From positions 1 to 34,760 of the forward strand of contig JADZAA010000032.1 in assembly GCA_020852855.1 (NCBI GenBank): 34,760 nt of DNA. Reading direction: 5' to 3'. Of the stretch, positions 18,886 through 27,938 are shown in pieces. Positions within the stretch are counted from its first letter, which is position 1. Each line of letters begins with the position of its first letter. The notes below the pieces were generated by a model. The model was not told the DNA's origin, did not search any database, and worked only from the letters and a program-made list of their open reading frames with translations. This stretch comes from Bacteroidota bacterium (GTDB taxonomy: Bacteria > Bacteroidota > Ignavibacteria > Kapaibacteriales > UBA961). The position numbers and the translations under genes were made by a program.

Positions 18886-20079
18886 TTAAGATTGCTCGGG
18901 CTTAGGCAATTTTACGGTAAAAGTAGTGCCTTTGCCCTGCCCGTCGCTAATCACGCCGATAGTTCCGCCATTCAACTCGGTAGCCTTTTTTACAATGAAC
19001 AGTCCGAGTCCGGCACTTGATTCGTCGCCCGTAGGACGCGCCGAAAGGCGTTGAAATTCCTGAAAAGCGTTCTGTATGTCATTCTGCGTCATACCGAGCC
19101 CCGTATCCCGCACTTCTACCACGATATGCTTATCGTCCGTAAAAGCCGAGAAAAAGACCTCGCCGCCTGAAGGCGTATATTTTATGGCATTGCTTAACAG
19201 ATTATAGACAATTTGACGTATAAGCTGCGGGTCGGCATATATTGACGGCAGGCCGTCCGGTACGTCAATGTTCAGCGCGATGCGTTTTTTGTCGGCCGTC
19301 GGGCGCAACGTGGCGGCCAAATTGCGTAAATACGGCGAAAGCAACAGATAATCTCTCGGCGGATTAAACTCCGGTTGTGTGAGAGTAGCCACAGTCAGCA
19401 TATCCTCGACCAAGCTGCGCATAATAGATGTAGACTGCAATGCTATCTCTATAAGCTCTTGATAATCAGACGGATCTATGTTCTGCTGAATAAGTTCGGT
19501 CAGTATCAGGTCTATATTGCCTAACGGCGCTTTCAGATCGTGCACTGCCATGCGAACCATTTGCTCGCGCACTCGTTGCGCCTGCCGCAAGCGATTATAG
19601 GCGACGTTAAGCTCCGAGTTGTCCTGCGGCACTGCACTTTCGATTTGAGCATTGACTTCGCTTAATTGACGGGCAAGGTCGGCGTTCTGACGGCGCAAAT
19701 GCGTGGCTTCGCCAAGGCGCTCTACCGTCATGCGTAATTGCTGGAAGTCTACAGGCTTGGTGATATAATTGGAAATCTTGGCGCGGTTGATGCTCAGCAC
19801 TATGCTTGAAACGCTTCCATAGCCGGTCAGCAATATGCGCCCGCTGTCGGAGCTGAGAGCTATGCTGCGCTCCAAAAACTCTACGCCGGACATTCCCCCC
19901 ATTCTTTGGTCGCTTACAACCACGTCCGGTTTATACGATTGTAATATTTCCAAGGCCTCGTCGCCCGAAGATGCAACGCGAACCGTCATAAACGGTGCGA
20001 AATAATCGCTTAATGCCGAAAGTAATTCCGGCTCGTCGTCTACAAATAATACGGAAATTACTTGATTGTTCGATGACAC
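18886..20079 (-). CDS. Hybrid regulator: N-terminal REC domain and C-terminal histidine kinase
   Basis: VLFVDDEPELLSAL...VVSDQRMGGMSGVEF...; MVRMAVHDLKAPLGNI H-box; NLLSNAIKYTP; DTGLGM; SAGLGLFIVKK. Confidence 0.9.
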   Translation of the reverse strand: MSSNNQVISVLFVDDEPELLSALSDYFAPFMTVRVASSGDEALEILQSYKPDVVVSDQRMGGMSGVEFLERSIALSSDSGRILLTGYGSVSSIVLSINRAKISNYITKPVDFQQLRMTVERLGEATHLRRQNADLARQLSEVNAQIESAVPQDNSELNVAYNRLRQAQRVREQMVRMAVHDLKAPLGNIDLILTELIQQNIDPSDYQELIEIALQSTSIMRSLVEDMLTVATLTQPEFNPPRDYLLLSPYLRNLAATLRPTADKKRIALNIDVPDGLPSIYADPQLIRQIVYNLLSNAIKYTPSGGEVFFSAFTDDKHIVVEVRDTGLGMTQNDIQNAFQEFQRLSARPTGDESSAGLGLFIVKKATELNGGTIGVISDGQGKGTTFTVKLPKPEQS

Positions 20080-20130
20080 GGCATCTCCTTGTAATTAGGG
20101 AAAAAGGCATTCAGAAACAGGGTGTTATAC

Positions 20131-21738
20131 TTATTCGGAGCGATGTTTTCGCGTAAAATATGCGTAAAAAGGCACGCCGAGTCCAACGAGTGCCAAGCCG
20201 AAAGCGGAGTTGATAATGGGCGCGTTTCCGCTTAGATAATTTGCAGTATCGTTATACAGCGTCATAATCACGAAAGCGGCTGCAAAAATAACAAAAATAG
20301 CGGGAACGGCAGGGTATCCCCACACACGATACGGCCGCGGAACATCGGGCATTTTCTTCCGCAGAATGAATACGCCAAGCGCACCAAGCATATAAAACAG
20401 CCAACTTACAAAAATCAATGTGTCCGTTAAAGTGTCGAAAGTACCGCTGAAAGTCAGAACGCAAGACCAAACGGCCTGTATCGCCAATGCGTTGGCGGGA
20501 GTGCGAAATTTGTTGTGCAGTTTGCCGGTCGACTTAAAAAACAATCCGTCGAGCGACATTGCGAAATAGATGCGTGCCGTTGCCAATATAGTTCCGTTCG
20601 ATGTTCCGAAAGTGGAAATCATAATGCAAAATGCTATAATTCCCGTGGCGAGTGCTGCGTATTGCGGGCTGATTTTGCCTAATATGGCGGCAATCACATC
20701 TACGGCAACCAAACCTGATTGAGCCATTACATTAACCGGCAAAATGTATAGATATGCCAGGTTGATTAACATATAAACTACTATGATTATGGCCATGCCC
20801 GCAAACAGCGAACGCGGTATGTTCCGTTGCGGTTCACGTGTTTCGCCCGCGATATACGTGATATTATTCCAGCCGTCGAATGCCCAGAACGCCCCCGACA
20901 GAGCCGCCACAACAGCACCGGCCAATGCCCAGCCCTGCGGCATAACCGAAGAAGTGCCGGCGGAAATATAATTTGCCGCCGAGCCGGCGCCGCTGAAAAA
21001 TGCCAAAGCGATTATGGCTGCCAAAGCCGCCACTTTCAACGATGTAAACAGCATCTGCACTGCGCCGCCGAAAACGGCACCGATATAATTCACGGCACTC
21101 AAAAGCAAAATTGCACCTGAGGTAAGCAGTTTTATCCCAATATCTTTGAGTGGAAATATATCGCCTATGAAAGGTAAATGTATGCTGAATTTCTCGGCAC
21201 TCGCCGACAGATGCGGCAGGTGCAAAAACGTATCGGCTGCTTCTGCAAATACATAAGTTATCGAGGCGATGGAAGCCGTCTGTACCACGGCGAACATAGA
21301 CCAGCCGTAAAGGTAAGAGAAAAACTTGCCGTACATTTCCCGAAAAAATACGTATTGCCCGCCCGTTTCCGAAATCATACCTGCAATTTCGGCATTGGTA
21401 AGTGCGCCGAACAGAGTAAGTATTCCCGCCACCAGCCATACGGCAAGTAATAATTCCGGCGAGCCGAGCTCTTGCGCCATAGCTGCGGGTTTCTTGAAAA
21501 TACCGGAACCGATAACTCCGCCGACTACAATGGAAACAGCGGTTGCCAATCCGAGTGTGGGCTTAAAATTCGGACGATATTCGCTTGCGCTATGCTTCTG
21601 CGATTGTTCTGCTCCTGTTTTCAAAGGTAAATCGAGGAAATGTTGCTGTTTTTTTTTGCAAACTACAACGCAAGCGGCAAATAACATAAGCGCGGCGCAT
21701 ATAGCAACCCAAAAACAACATAATGCAGAAAAAAGCAC
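20131..21738 (-). CDS. APC-superfamily amino acid permease
   Basis: LGLATAVSIVVGGVIGSGIFKKPAAMAQELGSPELLLAVWLVAGILTLFGALTNAEIAGMISETGGQYVFFREMYG; about 12 hydrophobic segments; exact start uncertain. Confidence 0.88.
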   Translation of the reverse strand: MLFSALCCFWVAICAALMLFAACVVVCKKKQQHFLDLPLKTGAEQSQKHSASEYRPNFKPTLGLATAVSIVVGGVIGSGIFKKPAAMAQELGSPELLLAVWLVAGILTLFGALTNAEIAGMISETGGQYVFFREMYGKFFSYLYGWSMFAVVQTASIASITYVFAEAADTFLHLPHLSASAEKFSIHLPFIGDIFPLKDIGIKLLTSGAILLLSAVNYIGAVFGGAVQMLFTSLKVAALAAIIALAFFSGAGSAANYISAGTSSVMPQGWALAGAVVAALSGAFWAFDGWNNITYIAGETREPQRNIPRSLFAGMAIIIVVYMLINLAYLYILPVNVMAQSGLVAVDVIAAILGKISPQYAALATGIIAFCIMISTFGTSNGTILATARIYFAMSLDGLFFKSTGKLHNKFRTPANALAIQAVWSCVLTFSGTFDTLTDTLIFVSWLFYMLGALGVFILRKKMPDVPRPYRVWGYPAVPAIFVIFAAAFVIMTLYNDTANYLSGNAPIINSAFGLALVGLGVPFYAYFTRKHRSE

Positions 21739-21839
21739 ATAACTTGAAAAAATGATTAAAGTTGCGTAATTTACGCCGTTTAGTTTACTTGACTTTACCG
21801 TGTAAATGTTTTTTTCGAGATATACAACCTCTTAAATAT

Positions 21840-24056
21840 ATGGACGAACCGCCGCTGATATATGCCGAAGAAACAGAGCCGGACTCTGCGAATTGTTGCC
21901 CGAAAGCCGGACTGCACCGCTACGGCGAATTAACAAATTCGCTTAATTATACATTGAATATGTACGTAGCCAATGAGTACAACCCGCAACAAGTTTGGAA
22001 CAATATATTGGCGATTTTACTGCGTATAACCGGCAGCGAGCGAGGCTTTGCGGGCAGAGTACACAATGCGCCCGACGGCACACGCAAATTGAAAGTATGC
22101 GCTTTATCGTATGCGGAACACATAGAGGAACCGAGTGATAAATCCGAAAATCGGCACTCGGATTTCGAACCATGTAATATCGAGGTTCTATTTGCTCCGG
22201 TAATAGAAAACGAGCAACCCGTTATTTCAAATAATCCGGCAGACGATCTTCAATGTTTCAACGGCCAAACCCACGAGAGTAATGTGCAGTCGCTGATGGG
22301 AGTGCCCATACATTACGGCAATCAACTTGTGGGCGTATATGGCGTGGCGAACAGCCCGGACGGTTACAGCAACGCAACCTTAGAGTTTTTACGGCCGCTG
22401 ACCACAACGGTTAGTTTTATTATCAGAAGTATGCTGGATGCCGAGCAACGCGATGAAATTAACGCAAAACTTCGGGAGAGCGAGAGAAAATTCCGTGCTA
22501 TGTTTAATGCGTTGCCTATCGGCATAGCTATATCCGACAAAAACGGAAATATCGTAGACTTGAATCCTGCCTGCGAAACGATTTTCGGGATGTCGAAAGA
22601 CGAAATATTAAGCGGCAGACTTTTTGACAGCAGAACCATAGTGCGGCCGGACGGTTCGCCAAGGCCGAAAAACGAAACCGCTTTGCAACGCGCTCTCGAC
22701 GAGCGTCGTATAGTTTCGAACGTGGAATCGGGTGTTGTGACAGGGCATGGCGATATCCGCTGGATGAATGTAAATGCCGCGCCTATGCCGGAAGCGGGCG
22801 ACGGAGTGATAGTATCGTATTCGGACATTACGTGCCGAAAAGCGGCCGAAGACGACCTGAAAGAGCATAGGAAGTTCTTAAATGCAGTCCTGAACGGGAT
22901 AGATGTGGCTGTGTTTGTGGTAGATGTTGAGCAGAACGGCGGGGTATTTCGCTTTAATTCTGCCAATACTGCGTACGAAAAATACAACGGATTCCGAAAC
23001 TCTTTGCTTGCAGGCAAAACAATAGATGAAACATCTAAGCATTTTACGCCGGAATCAACCGAAAATATAATCGAAGCTTGCCGCGAATGTTGCCGATTAG
23101 GTAAATATGTGGAATATGAGGAAATGTTGCCTTTCGGTGAAATAGAAACATGGTGGCTGACGCGCGCTACGCCGATAAAAGACGAGCAAGGCAAAGTTCA
23201 AAGAATTATCTTTGCTTCGTCGCAAATAACCGACCGTGTGATAAACGAACGCAATCTGCGCGAAATGAATGCGCGGCTTGAAGATATTAACTCCGAACTT
23301 GATAGTCGCGTGAAAGAGCGCATCGCCGACCTGCAACGTTCGCTGTCGGCAGAGCGCGAGCTGAATCTTCTGCGCGATACATTTACGGGGGTTGTGGCGC
23401 ATCAGTTTCGCACTCCGCTTACGGTTATTTTATCCAATGTCGAGGTACTTCATCTGTATAGTGATTCTATACGCGGCGAGAAACGCGAGCAACTGTTTCG
23501 CCGGCTGTTCGGAGCTATAAATGCCATACAGGACCTGCTCGAAGCCATTCGCAAAATCGAGGAAGTGGACGAAAAAATACATTCAATGAGGCTTTTGCCG
23601 ATAAGTTGCTCGTTTCTATTGCAAACCGTGATTGATAATTTTATGGAAACGTCGGGTGGAAGCCATAAAATTACGCTTGATATTTCCGAAAATCTTATCG
23701 TAACGGCCGACGAATTTATGCTGCGAAGCATATTGTTCGAGTTGCTTTCCAATGCCGCAAATTATTCGCCGAAAGGCTCGGAAATCATAGTTACCGCCAA
23801 ACTCGACCGCTTGAATTTGGTAATTAGCGTTGCCGATAAAGGTATAGGTGTAGAGCCCGAAGATATCAATCGAATCGTAGAGCCGTTCTATCGCACAAAA
23901 AGAAGCGAAAATATCTTCGGTGCGGGCCTGGGGCTTGCCATCGTGGAAAGGTACAGCGCGGCTATAAACGGTATGCTGACATGCAGCAGCGTGCCGGACG
24001 AAGGTTCTACATTTTCCGTTGTTCTTCCTATGCTCAAAATCCATGCCGGAGTCTGA
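21840..24056 (+). CDS. Cytoplasmic sensor histidine kinase with GAF and PAS domains
   Basis: GAF-like N-terminal third, two PAS regions (ERKFRAMFNALPIGIAISDKNGNIVDLNPACETIFGMSKDEIL), VVAHQFRTPLTVI H-box, LLSNAANYSPKGS, GAGLGLAIVERY; start at internal ATG 21840. Confidence 0.88.
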   Translation: MDEPPLIYAEETEPDSANCCPKAGLHRYGELTNSLNYTLNMYVANEYNPQQVWNNILAILLRITGSERGFAGRVHNAPDGTRKLKVCALSYAEHIEEPSDKSENRHSDFEPCNIEVLFAPVIENEQPVISNNPADDLQCFNGQTHESNVQSLMGVPIHYGNQLVGVYGVANSPDGYSNATLEFLRPLTTTVSFIIRSMLDAEQRDEINAKLRESERKFRAMFNALPIGIAISDKNGNIVDLNPACETIFGMSKDEILSGRLFDSRTIVRPDGSPRPKNETALQRALDERRIVSNVESGVVTGHGDIRWMNVNAAPMPEAGDGVIVSYSDITCRKAAEDDLKEHRKFLNAVLNGIDVAVFVVDVEQNGGVFRFNSANTAYEKYNGFRNSLLAGKTIDETSKHFTPESTENIIEACRECCRLGKYVEYEEMLPFGEIETWWLTRATPIKDEQGKVQRIIFASSQITDRVINERNLREMNARLEDINSELDSRVKERIADLQRSLSAERELNLLRDTFTGVVAHQFRTPLTVILSNVEVLHLYSDSIRGEKREQLFRRLFGAINAIQDLLEAIRKIEEVDEKIHSMRLLPISCSFLLQTVIDNFMETSGGSHKITLDISENLIVTADEFMLRSILFELLSNAANYSPKGSEIIVTAKLDRLNLVISVADKGIGVEPEDINRIVEPFYRTKRSENIFGAGLGLAIVERYSAAINGMLTCSSVPDEGSTFSVVLPMLKIHAGV

Positions 24057-24140
24057 ATACGACAAAGCAGAACACACCGTGCCGCAACTTGTTTATTTTA
24101 ATTGGACTTAATGTGTATAGTCCGCTTCCGGCCTGTTGTA

Positions 24141-24168
24141 ACCGTTGCACTTGACTGTTGAATACAAG
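24141..24168. repeat. Solo IS30-type terminal inverted repeat (remnant)
   Basis: accgttgcacttgactgttgaatacaag is the reverse complement (27/28) of 34149-34176, which lies just upstream of an IS30-type transposase fragment. Confidence 0.65.
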
Positions 24169-24203
24169 TAAAGGCACAGATTCTAACTCTTAATCCGCAT
24201 TTC

Positions 24204-25817
24204 ATGCTTTCATCTGTTACTTTCGACCGAATCCCGGGTTACAGCCGGCTGTTCTGCGAATTTATGGCGGGGAATCGCTTGCTTGCCGAGCGTTTTCCGA
24301 CCGTTGATTCGGCCTTTCTTGCGGCTCGCTCGGCCGAATTTGCCAAACGGCGCGAATTGTCCGAGGCAATAGCCGAAACAATGCGCGGAATCTCTTTCTC
24401 CGCAGCGCAACGGCGCTCGCTCGACGCACTCGGCAATGAGAACTGTCTGGCAGTAGTAACAGGGCAGCAAGTCGGCTTTCTCGGCGGCGCAAATTACACC
24501 GCATTGAAATTGTATTCGGCTGTGGCGCGGGCGCAACAATACGCCGAAGAATATACCGATTTCGATTTTGTACCCGTGTTCTGGGTAGAAGATGACGACC
24601 ACGATGCAGCCGAAGCGGCCGAAACTGTCATATTGAACGCAAGCGGCGAACCGTTCCGTGTTTCATGTGCCTCGCCGGACGCGTCGCAAGGCTTGCCGGT
24701 AAGTGCTCGTGTATTCGGCGATAATATAGCGGACGTTTCGGAAAAAATCAAAGAAGTATTGCCCGGTTCGCAATATGCCGATGAGTTTAAGGAATTGCTC
24801 GGTAAAATATATGCACCCGGAAATGGTTGGGCGGCGGCTTTTGTGCGCATATTGCATGAATTGTTCGGCGAAACGGGAATTGTGTTCGTAGCTGCATCGG
24901 CGGTACGCAAGCGCGGACTTGCAGCCGATATTATTGGAAAAGAAATAGCAAATCCTAAAATAACGGCACAAATAATAGAACGCATATCGGCGCGGCTTGC
25001 AGAATCCGGATTTCACGCGCAAATATCCGGTGCCGAGATAAATTTGTTTTATATCGAAAATAACGGCAAGCGCTCGAAAATTCACACAGAAGGAAATGAA
25101 TATATTGCCGGTGAACGGCACCTGACGGCCGATGAATTACGCCGAGAAGCCGAAGAATATCCCGAACGCTTCTCGCCGAACGTAGTGTTGCGCCCATTGG
25201 TGCAAGATAATGCCATTCCTACCGTATGCTATGTGGCCGGCCCGGGCGAGGTCGCTTATTTATCGCAACTTCGAGAGGTATATGAATTTTTCGGTAAAAT
25301 AATGCCCGCTGTCGCGCCGCGCCATTTCGCTACTCTGATAACGCCTTCGGTGGCAAGATTTCTGCAAAAATCGGAGATAATGCCGGAGTTTTTTATGCGC
25401 ACATGGAACGAAATTGACCGCGATATTGCCGCAACGTTGCGCTCGGAAGAATTTGACTCGGCCATGGCCCGTACCGAGCAAGGCTTAACGGAAGCGTTCG
25501 GAATATTGACCGAAGCGGTTGCCGCGGCCGATATAACTTTGACCGGCTCGGCAAAAGCCGCTCTCAGCCAAACTCTGAAATCTGTAGAACATATACAAAA
25601 AAAGGCAGTTGCAGCCCTGAAACGAAAAAACGAAGCGTCGTATGCAAAATACAGAGCGGCGGCAAATCTGATATTTCCGTTGGGAATTTTGCAGGAGCGG
25701 GCAATAGCCGTAGCCGTATGGTACGCCGCAATCGGAAATGAAAATCTGAACCGTACTTTGAACACTATTGTTGCGCAACCGCCGAAGGCTCATTTTTTTG
25801 CCTCGCTATTTCAATGA
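24204..25817 (+). CDS. bshC: Bacillithiol biosynthesis cysteine-adding enzyme BshC
   Basis: CLAVVTGQQVGFLGGANYTALKLYSA, VPVFWVEDDDHDAAEAAET, LRPLVQDNAIPTVCYVAGPGEVAYLSQL. Confidence 0.9.
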   Translation: MLSSVTFDRIPGYSRLFCEFMAGNRLLAERFPTVDSAFLAARSAEFAKRRELSEAIAETMRGISFSAAQRRSLDALGNENCLAVVTGQQVGFLGGANYTALKLYSAVARAQQYAEEYTDFDFVPVFWVEDDDHDAAEAAETVILNASGEPFRVSCASPDASQGLPVSARVFGDNIADVSEKIKEVLPGSQYADEFKELLGKIYAPGNGWAAAFVRILHELFGETGIVFVAASAVRKRGLAADIIGKEIANPKITAQIIERISARLAESGFHAQISGAEINLFYIENNGKRSKIHTEGNEYIAGERHLTADELRREAEEYPERFSPNVVLRPLVQDNAIPTVCYVAGPGEVAYLSQLREVYEFFGKIMPAVAPRHFATLITPSVARFLQKSEIMPEFFMRTWNEIDRDIAATLRSEEFDSAMARTEQGLTEAFGILTEAVAAADITLTGSAKAALSQTLKSVEHIQKKAVAALKRKNEASYAKYRAAANLIFPLGILQERAIAVAVWYAAIGNENLNRTLNTIVAQPPKAHFFASLFQ

Positions 25818-25882
25818 AAGACTGTATTTTTGCACGATAAGATATAATAATGCATTTTCCTTTTTCATTACGGAGATAAATT

Positions 25883-26368
25883 ATGCATAAACCGTACGTT
25901 CTTGTGGTCGACGATAATAGAATAACAACCAAACTTTTGCGCCGTTATTTGGAAGCTAACGGATATGAGGCCGCCGAGGCTTACGACGGTATAGAATGTC
26001 TCGAAAAAACGGCGCAACGCGCGCCCGATGCCATTGTTCTCGACGTGATGATGCCGCGATTAGACGGCTATGAAACGGTAAAAAAATTGCGTGAGGACGG
26101 AGTGCTGAACAAAACGCCCGTAGTTATAGTTACCGCTCTGAACGATGTGGCTAATCAGCTTAAGGCGATAGAAGCCGGCGCGGACGATTTTCTGAGCAAG
26201 CCTATTGAAGAAAAATTACTTATTGCCAAAGTAAAACTGCTGACAACTGTAACCACAGAAAGGCGTAAAGCGGTAATACTGAAAGACTTGCTCGACAAAT
26301 CGCTTAAAGGTACGGTTTCCGGCTCGCTCGATGAGGTTATGGCTGCGGCAGAAATCAAAATTGCATAA
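25883..26368 (+). CDS. Stand-alone response-regulator receiver protein
   Basis: PYVLVVDDNRITTKLLRRYLEANGYEAAEAYDGIECLE...PDAIVLDVMMPRLDGYE...VIVTALND...GADDFLSKPI; no C-terminal output domain. Confidence 0.9.
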   Translation: MHKPYVLVVDDNRITTKLLRRYLEANGYEAAEAYDGIECLEKTAQRAPDAIVLDVMMPRLDGYETVKKLREDGVLNKTPVVIVTALNDVANQLKAIEAGADDFLSKPIEEKLLIAKVKLLTTVTTERRKAVILKDLLDKSLKGTVSGSLDEVMAAAEIKIA

Positions 26369-26410
26369 ATCTTCGCAGTTCTTATTGCCTATTCAAACTT
26401 TTTTACGCAG

Positions 26411-26448
26411 CGCCGCCGTCAATACATTCGACGTGCGGCGTTTTTTTT
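26411..26448 (+). terminator. Rho-independent terminator after the REC gene
   Basis: cgccg(c)cgtc-aatacattc-gacg(tg)cggcg followed by tttttttt. Confidence 0.75.
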
Positions 26449-26472
26449 ATCAAATCGGAAAACAGGCCTTTT

Positions 26473-27099
26473 ATGAAGCGGTTTCTATATTCTTTTGCGG
26501 TTTCGGTTGCTTGTTGCGCAGCGGCTCTTATGTTTCAAAGTTGCCCGGCGGTAACGAACGCGCTGGCAAATATGCAACGGCTGCAGTTCAAACTCGACGG
26601 CTTGTCGAATTTCCGGCTGGCCGGCGTTTCGTTCGCAGGAAAATCTTCAATAACGGATTTTTCGGCTTTCGATGCTTTGTCTCTTACACGCGCTTTCGGC
26701 ACCAATCAATTTCCGGCTGAATTTATACTGAATGTGGCGGCCGCTAATCCTAACGACGGTAAAGGCGGCGCAAGGCAATCCTCTGCTTTGCTGCAAGGAC
26801 TCGAGTGGCGATTACTGATTGACGATAAACAAACGGTAAGCGGCGATATAGATGCTCCGGTGGAAATACCCGGAACAGGACAAACAACAATTATTCCTGT
26901 CAGAATATCGCTTGACTTGTATAAATTCTTCGGCTCGAAAGGCTACGACAACGTAATAAATCTCGCGCTTGCTTTGGGCGGTGCAAAGGGAAGTACGTCG
27001 CGCTTGAAACTTGACGCACGCCCTACAATTTCTACTCCGATAGGGCCATTGACTTATCCGAACAGAATTACAATAATAGACAAACAATTTTCCAACTGA
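26473..27099 (+). CDS. Predicted lipoprotein, LEA14-like/WHy-type domain
   Basis: Lipobox-like MFQSC after a hydrophobic leader; NMQRLQFKLDGLSNFRLAGVSF...FNPxxF-like layout (LNVAAANPNDG), ...PIGPLTYPNRI. Confidence 0.55.
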   Translation: MKRFLYSFAVSVACCAAALMFQSCPAVTNALANMQRLQFKLDGLSNFRLAGVSFAGKSSITDFSAFDALSLTRAFGTNQFPAEFILNVAAANPNDGKGGARQSSALLQGLEWRLLIDDKQTVSGDIDAPVEIPGTGQTTIIPVRISLDLYKFFGSKGYDNVINLALALGGAKGSTSRLKLDARPTISTPIGPLTYPNRITIIDKQFSN

Positions 27100-27113
27100 C
27101 AATGGTTTGAATT

Positions 27114-27644
27114 ATGAAAATACTGCTGACTTTTGCAATAGCCGCTTTGTTGCTCGGCACAATGCCGGCAATGGCGCAAAACGCCGCCCCAAACGTAATT
27201 AAAGAAAATCTGAAAGTTGAATTTCCTACGCTCTGGAATGCCATAAAGAAAACGCTCGCCGATATAAAATGCGACGTGGAAGTCGAGAAAAACGACCAAG
27301 GTGAGGATAATTTGTTCAAAGGTAATATAAGAACAGGTTTTTTTATTATCATTACGGGAATTGACAGCACAAAAGATGTGATGGAAAGCTATAGCTGCGA
27401 AGACGACGCTTGCGAAAAATTCCCGTATATACGCGGCGGCGAATGGGTGTCGGGGAGAATCCAATATAAATTCGTTCTGAAAGAAAAGGAAGATAATACG
27501 GTGGATGTCAGGTTGGAAGGCGAACTTAGCGGCTTTGAACAATGGGTTACGCATAAAGTTCATTTCTGGCAAAGTAACGGAGTTCTCGAACATCGCCTAT
27601 TGGATAAGATTAAAGAAAATGCGGGAATTACGGCGGATAAATAA
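27114..27644 (+). CDS. Secreted hypothetical protein
   Basis: Signal peptide MKILLTFAIAALLLGTMPAMAQN; no recognisable family. Confidence 0.7.
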   Translation: MKILLTFAIAALLLGTMPAMAQNAAPNVIKENLKVEFPTLWNAIKKTLADIKCDVEVEKNDQGEDNLFKGNIRTGFFIIITGIDSTKDVMESYSCEDDACEKFPYIRGGEWVSGRIQYKFVLKEKEDNTVDVRLEGELSGFEQWVTHKVHFWQSNGVLEHRLLDKIKENAGITADK

Positions 27645-27673
27645 ATATAGGCAGAAAAAAATATTTTTATATG

Positions 27674-27700
27674 TCGCCCCAAACGGGGCGATTTTTTTTT
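27674..27700 (+). terminator. Rho-independent terminator
   Basis: tcgcccc-aaac-ggggcga followed by ttttttttt. Confidence 0.85.
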
Positions 27701-27709
27701 GCCGTTTTT

Positions 27710-27760
27710 CTACCTATATTTCATCTCTACCTATATCTCATCTCTACCCATATTTCATCC
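27710..27760 (+). repeat. Three tandem copies of a 17-bp unit
   Basis: ctacctatatttcatct / ctacctatatctcatct / ctacccatatttcatcc, then ctacgggatttttt. Confidence 0.85.
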
Positions 27761-27780
27761 CTACGGGATTTTTTGGGGGA

Positions 27781-27865
27781 AACGAATTGTGCCGTAGGTA
27801 CAATATATCGGTAGGGAAGAGAAGCAAAAAAACGAATTGTGCCGTAGGTACAATATATCGGTAGG
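27781..27865 (-). repeat. Two exact 35-bp direct repeats, 50-bp period
   Basis: aacgaattgtgccgtaggtacaatatatcggtagg at 27781-27815 and 27831-27865. Confidence 0.95.
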
Positions 27866-27874
27866 AGGTAACAA

Positions 27875-27914
27875 TTAAAAAAGCACGTTCCGTTATTACA
27901 ATGAAACGTGCTTT
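27875..27914 (-). terminator. Rho-independent terminator of the 27939-31205 gene
   Basis: Minus strand: aaagcacgtt ... aacgtgcttt followed by a T-run (arms 27880-27889 and 27905-27914). Confidence 0.8.
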
Positions 27915-27938
27915 CCTGTATAAAAATGCAACCTTTAG

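Noticed and set aside
27710-27865. Possible short CRISPR array
   Set aside because: Units differ in length and orientation, spacers are not of uniform size, hairpin/T-tract structure fits terminator-like repeats, and no cas genes are present.
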